From Euwallacea fornicatus (Eukaryota > Arthropoda > Insecta > Coleoptera > Curculionidae), in NCBI RefSeq assembly GCF_040115645.1, contig NC_089558.1, forward strand, positions 3,224,001 to 3,288,000: DNA of 64,000 nt. Reading direction: 5' to 3'. The notes beneath the pieces are model-generated. The model made no database searches. It was given only the letters and a program-made list of their open reading frames with translations, and was not told the origin of the DNA. Shown piece after piece: positions 60,436 to 64,000 of the stretch (the stretch's first letter is position 1; each line of letters begins with the position of its first letter). The translations under genes and the position numbers were made by a program.

Positions 60436-60443
60436 AAGTACTA

Positions 60444-60775
60444 CGCGGCTCTAAATTGTATCCCCCTGTTAACTATAACGATTTTTTTTAATTAAAAAGC
60501 GACATTAAATAGGACAAAACATACTATTTTTCGATATTTTGTTTGATGTTGCTTACGTCACCGGTAGCGCAGTATGATCGATTTTTAGAAAATTGGTGTC
60601 AGTTCACAAATGTTTCAATTGTAATAAATGGGCCGTTTTGTAATACCGGTGACGTAAGCAACGTTTAAAAAATGAAAAATGTCATAGCAAAGTTTTTTTG
60701 TCCTACTTAATGCTACTTAGGAAGTAAAAAAAAATTGGTAAAAAGTAAACAAACGGGGGAGTCAATTTAGAGCCG
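60444..60775. mobile_element. Palindromic MITE with CGGCTCTAAATTG termini
   Basis: About 330 bp with TA at both sides (60442-60443 and 60776-60777) and inverted repeats of about 140 bp starting CGGCTCTAAATTG. Inside each arm a 19 bp block, GTTGCTTACGTCACCGGTA, is perfectly conserved (60548-60566 and inverted at 60644-60662). It is non-coding. Its right TA is 10 bp from the next element. Confidence 0.88.
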
Positions 60776-61209
60776 TACGGTATATACAGGGCGTCTCTAA
60801 ACGGTCTTCACAACGCCCTACCATGGGTAGCCCAGACCAAAATATAACGATTTAACCACATTTGCCGTAGTTAAAAAATTTATAATAACCGAGCTACAGG
60901 GTGTCAAAGTTGAAATGTAAAAATTAATTCTTAGTCATAATTATCAAACGGAAAGAGGATAATTTATGAAATTTTCTACAAGGGGTTTTTTCGGTATGAC
61001 GAATTCATATCTGCAAACGAAATTTTGTAAATCGTAGAGGGCGCCACATTCGCATTAGGTACCTGTTCAGCTCCTTAAAGCTTTTTGTTTGTAACGGTAA
61101 ACCACTTTTGGGCGAAAAAACGTATTTGCGCGGTGTTTTTGCATAAAATACGTATGACTTAATCGAGTCGCTAACTACAACCAGTTTCGAGAGAAACGCT
61201 TCTGAAGTA

Positions 61210-62462
61210 TCAGGTGTATAAATTAATTTACGGGCTTTTTTTAACAATTTAGATTTTTATTTATAAAAAAAAGAATTACAATTTAATCATCAAAATAATT
61301 TCCCTTACTTTCAACGCATTTCTGCCATTTATCAGGTAATTTTCGAATCCTATTTCAGAAGAAAGATGGCGATTTTGATTGGATAAAATCTTTCATTGTC
61401 TGGTGGACTTCTTCGAGACATTGAAAGTGTGTATCAACCAGGTGATGTTGCAATGCTCGAAAAAGGTAATAATCGGAAGGTGCAAGATCTGGTGAATACG
61501 CTGCACGAGGGAGAACTTCCCAGCCCAATGCGGAGATAATGTCAACGGTGTCTTTTGCCGCATGAGGTCGCGCGTTGTCGTGCAACAAAATTACTTGCCT
61601 TGTTCCACTACCACTAAAAGGTCTTTTTTCTTCAATAGCATCCCTTAATTGTATTAATTGGTCTTGATAACGGTTAGCAGTAATAGTTTCTCTTGGTTTA
61701 AGGGTCTCATAATAAATTACACCTTTGGAATCCCACCAAATACTCAATAACAATTTTTTTCCGTGGATGTTTGGTTTTGCAGTACTTGCTGATGGTTCTC
61801 CCGGATAAACCCACGATTTTTTTCTTTTAGGATTGTGATACAATATCCATTTTTCATCTCCAGTAACAATTTTACTTAAAAAGTCTTTTTTTCCGAATCG
61901 CGTCGGTAGACACATTGCAATTGCGCAGCGTTGATTTTTGTTTTCTGAGCTGGGATCATGAGGTATCCAGTGACCTTCCTTTTGAATCCTTCTTAATTTT
62001 TTCAAACGTATGGAAATAGCTGGTTGAGTAATTCCGAGTGCATCAGCAAGCTCGTTTTGTGTTTGGCAGGGATTTTCATTGAGTAAGTTCTCCAACTCTT
62101 CATAGTTAACCTCTTTTGGTTGCCCGGGGCGTATTTCATCTTCACGATCGAAATTTCCTTTCCGAAACTTTTGAAACAATTTTTTACACGTACTACAAGA
62201 TACAGCATTCTCTCCCAAGGCTGAACAAATCATGTCTTGCGCTTCTGCAGCATTTTTTTTTAAGTCGAAGTGCCTTAAGCGCTGCTTGTCAGACTACATT
62301 TTATTTTGTAGTGTTCTTCGTGGTTAGATTAATCAAATTAAGTGGTTTAATAGCTCACAGATGGCGCTTCAAAAGGGACTATATAGTTAGAAAAAACTGT
62401 AAATTCAGAGAGGTGTTTTAACCAATTTTATCTAAGGGCCGAGAATTAATTTATACACCTAA
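61210..62462 (-). mobile_element. Complete, nearly intact mariner element
   Basis: 1253 bp between TA duplications (61208-61209 and 62463-62464). Inverted repeats of about 30 bp begin T(C/T)AGGTGTATAAATTAATT. The transposase differs from the other mariners in the window, so at least four mariner lineages are represented here. Confidence 0.95.
61283..62299 (-). pseudogene. Mariner transposase, two stops from intact
   Basis: A 339-codon DD34D mariner transposase in one frame from ATG (62299) to TAA (61283). The only lesions seen are TAG at codon 2 and TGA after SKSPSFF, near the C-terminus. The longest uninterrupted piece has 292 codons. Visible features: the N-terminal helix-turn-helix (LRHFDLKKNAAEAQDM, TCKKLFQKFRKGNFD), the second one (TQNELADALGITQPAIS), linker HWIPHDPSSE, and catalytic blocks VTGDEKWILY, LLHDNARPHA and LAPSDYYLFRAL with all three Asp present. 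The C-terminus is IRKLPDKWQKCVES. If translation began at a downstream Met the helix-turn-helix would be partly lost. Subfamily was not resolved; it looks related to mauritiana. Confidence 0.93.
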
Positions 62463-62652
62463 TAAGTACAAAAAATGAATACCTTTTCCAGTCTCAATCC
62501 CTTCAAGTCCATTTTTAGCTGCTAAGGAAGAATTAGCATTGTTGCTTCAGTCGAATTGATCTTCCGTAAAGTGATGAAGTATTTTTGCAAGACTTTTCAT
62601 TTTGTGCTTTTAAGACCAGTGGTAAAAATAAATTTTGAATTTTATTCACATT

Positions 62653-62694
62653 ATGGCGGTGCACTATACCAATGCAGAATACACCGACATGATA
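62653..62694 (+). pseudogene. First 14 codons of a DUF4817-type transposase
   Basis: Reads MAVHYTNAEYTDMI and then runs directly into the right inverted repeat. It matches the start of DUF4817 helix-turn-helix transposases (compare MPNYTNQEMANM at 20258). This marks the deletion junction in the element 60787-62848. Confidence 0.65.
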
Positions 62695-62850
62695 CTACGA
62701 CTAAAAATTAAATATTACATTTCAACTTTGCCACCCTGTATCTCGGTTATTATCAATTTTTGAACTACGGCAAATTTGGTTAAATCGTTATATTTTGATC
62801 TCAGCTATCGATGGTGGAGCGTTGTCAAGCCCTCTTAGAGACACCCTGTA

Positions 62851-63355
62851 TATTCATCGAGGAGGCATGATGGCCTACTGATTGATATATGTTCGCTCCG
62901 TTAAAAACGCATTGCTGTGTTCTTGTAATCTGTGAAATGTGTAGGAAATTACGCAAATTTTTTCCAGAAGGAATTATTTCCAAATCATCCGGAACAAAAT
63001 ACAACCCAAACGATTTTAATCTGTGTAGTAAACTCGTTGAATATAATGGCGTGAATAAATCATATCCCCCAAAAGTATTGCATAATTTGTAAGCTTATAT
63101 GTGTCACGACAGCATAGGAAAAGCCTGATTCGGATAGTATCATCAATCTCTGATGAGACACGATCGATTTTCGCCATTTAATATTATTTTTTATGGGGTA
63201 GGGCCAATATTTAGTTTGGTGGTTGGTACAGATAATATTTGGTCTGTAAAATTTGGTCTGTGCTACAAATAATATTTGCTGGAGATATAATAACAATCTA
63301 GGTTGAAGGGTTTTGCATGGAGACACCTGGGGCTATTTAAGTTTAAAAATTCTGG
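62851..63355. other. No recognisable gene
   Basis: About 500 bp between the mariner-bearing element and the tandem array; nothing identified. Confidence 0.5.
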
Positions 63356-63894
63356 CCGGGGTCCACCAAACTGCCCACTTGTAAAAAATACATAGCTCTG
63401 AAACTTGGTGAATTATCGACGAATATCTTCCCTCATTGATAGCTCTGAATATTCACTATAAATTGTTAAATCCTCGTTTCCCTGGAGAAGAAAATGAAAA
63501 AGCAATAAATGCAGAGAGAATGTGTTCAATGTGGAACGAAATGGCCCACCAAATAGTCATATTAAAAAAATCTATAACTCTAAAGTAAGGGAATTATCAA
63601 GCCATTTTTCCATTCATTAAGAGCTCTCAATATTCGCTATAAATTGACAATATTTCATTTTCCTGAAGAAGGAAATAGAAAAGCACCGGATGCAGGAATC
63701 AAGCCTCTGCTGTGAGGCACAGTGGTCCAGCAAAGTGTTTAATTATCAAAAAATAATAACTCTGAAGCTAAGCGAATTGCCGGCCCACCTTTCCTTTTAT
63801 TAATAGCTCTCAATATTCACTATCAACTCCCACATTTTCATTTTCCTGGAAAAGGAAATAAAATAGTGCCCGATGGAGGCTTTTTCAGAGAAAC
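63356..63894. repeat. Tandem array of three units of about 180 bp
   Basis: Units begin near 63356, 63538 and 63721 and share TGG(C/T)CCACCAAA-like starts, a TAACTCTGAAGC-type block, TTAATAGCTCTCAATATTCACTAT and CATTTTCCTGGAGAAGGAAAT. Divergence between units is moderate. The array ends exactly where a TACAGGGTG terminus begins (63897). Confidence 0.85.
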
Positions 63895-63896
63895 TA

Positions 63897-64000
63897 CAGG
63901 GTGTTAATTTTAGTACGTGCGGATATTTCAAGGAATGAATCTCTGACGGATTCCAATACAAAAAATTCCTATTAAAATAACGTCGCAACGGCTCCGTTTA
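63897..64000. mobile_element. Left end of an element running out of the window
   Basis: TA followed by CAGGGTGTTAATTTTAGTACG at 63895-63917 matches the terminus of the TACAGGG group. The remainder lies beyond the window. Confidence 0.45.

Larger units (their letters stand above)
60787..62848 (+). mobile_element. Deletion-derivative transposon of TACAGGG class, host of a mariner
   Basis: Bounded by TA (60785-60786 and 62849-62850). Inverted repeats of about 155 bp start CAGGG(C/T)GTCTCTAA and include a second TACAGGGTG motif about 110 bp inward (60895 and 62737). Removing the mariner at 61210-62462 leaves about 0.8 kb: the left arm, a 5' leader of some 600 bp, the first 14 codons of a transposase, then the right arm. 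It is a non-autonomous deletion product with the gene body removed. Confidence 0.88.

Overview
This window looks like a gene-poor, transposon-dense stretch of an arthropod nuclear genome, most likely an insect. The evidence is AT-rich DNA with no bacterial-style gene packing, several Tc1/mariner transposase lineages of kinds common in insects, TA target duplications, solo LTRs and a short non-LTR retrotransposon tail. No host gene could be recognised, and every protein-like signal I can name is a transposase. All of these are broken; the mariner at 61210-62462 is closest to intact, with two in-frame stops and no frameshift.

Layout: 1-3110 holds two Tc1-like remnants, the second carrying a solo LTR with a perfect ATTAT duplication. 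3111-9480 has little beyond a short tandem repeat and an LTR-like block. 9490-10320 is an irritans-type mariner remnant. 14312-17108 is a Tc1-family element with about 230 bp inverted repeats of IR/DR type, split by a 1.28 kb insertion. 17121-18964 is a palindrome-end repeat (here called R1) followed by a mellifera-type mariner. 19700-21403 is three palindromic elements nested in one another. 22430-26010 is a stack of transposon fragment, Tc1 element, Mos1-like mariner and LINE/SINE tail. 28386-28770 is a second R1 copy and 31375-32130 a transposase remnant.

38190-41925 is a 2.2 kb element with about 400 bp inverted repeats, then a Tc1 IR/DR element starting 6 bp further on. 43043-43470 is a third R1 copy. 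45485-46632 has about 410 bp inverted repeats. 46641-48123 is a further transposon family. 55925-57496 is another Tc1 remnant. 60444-62848 is a MITE next to a deletion-derivative element that hosts the near-intact mariner. The window ends in a roughly 180 bp tandem array abutting the end of another element.

A recurrent theme is a transposase class with an N-terminal helix-turn-helix resembling DUF4817 and a DDD mariner-type core. Its elements end in TACAGGG and have inverted repeats of 100-410 bp, sometimes with the end motif repeated about 110 bp inside. Autonomous-like, deletion-derivative and near-palindromic MITE forms sit side by side, so the window is a useful snapshot of how MITEs form. 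I found no defence system, CRISPR array, tRNA or rRNA gene.
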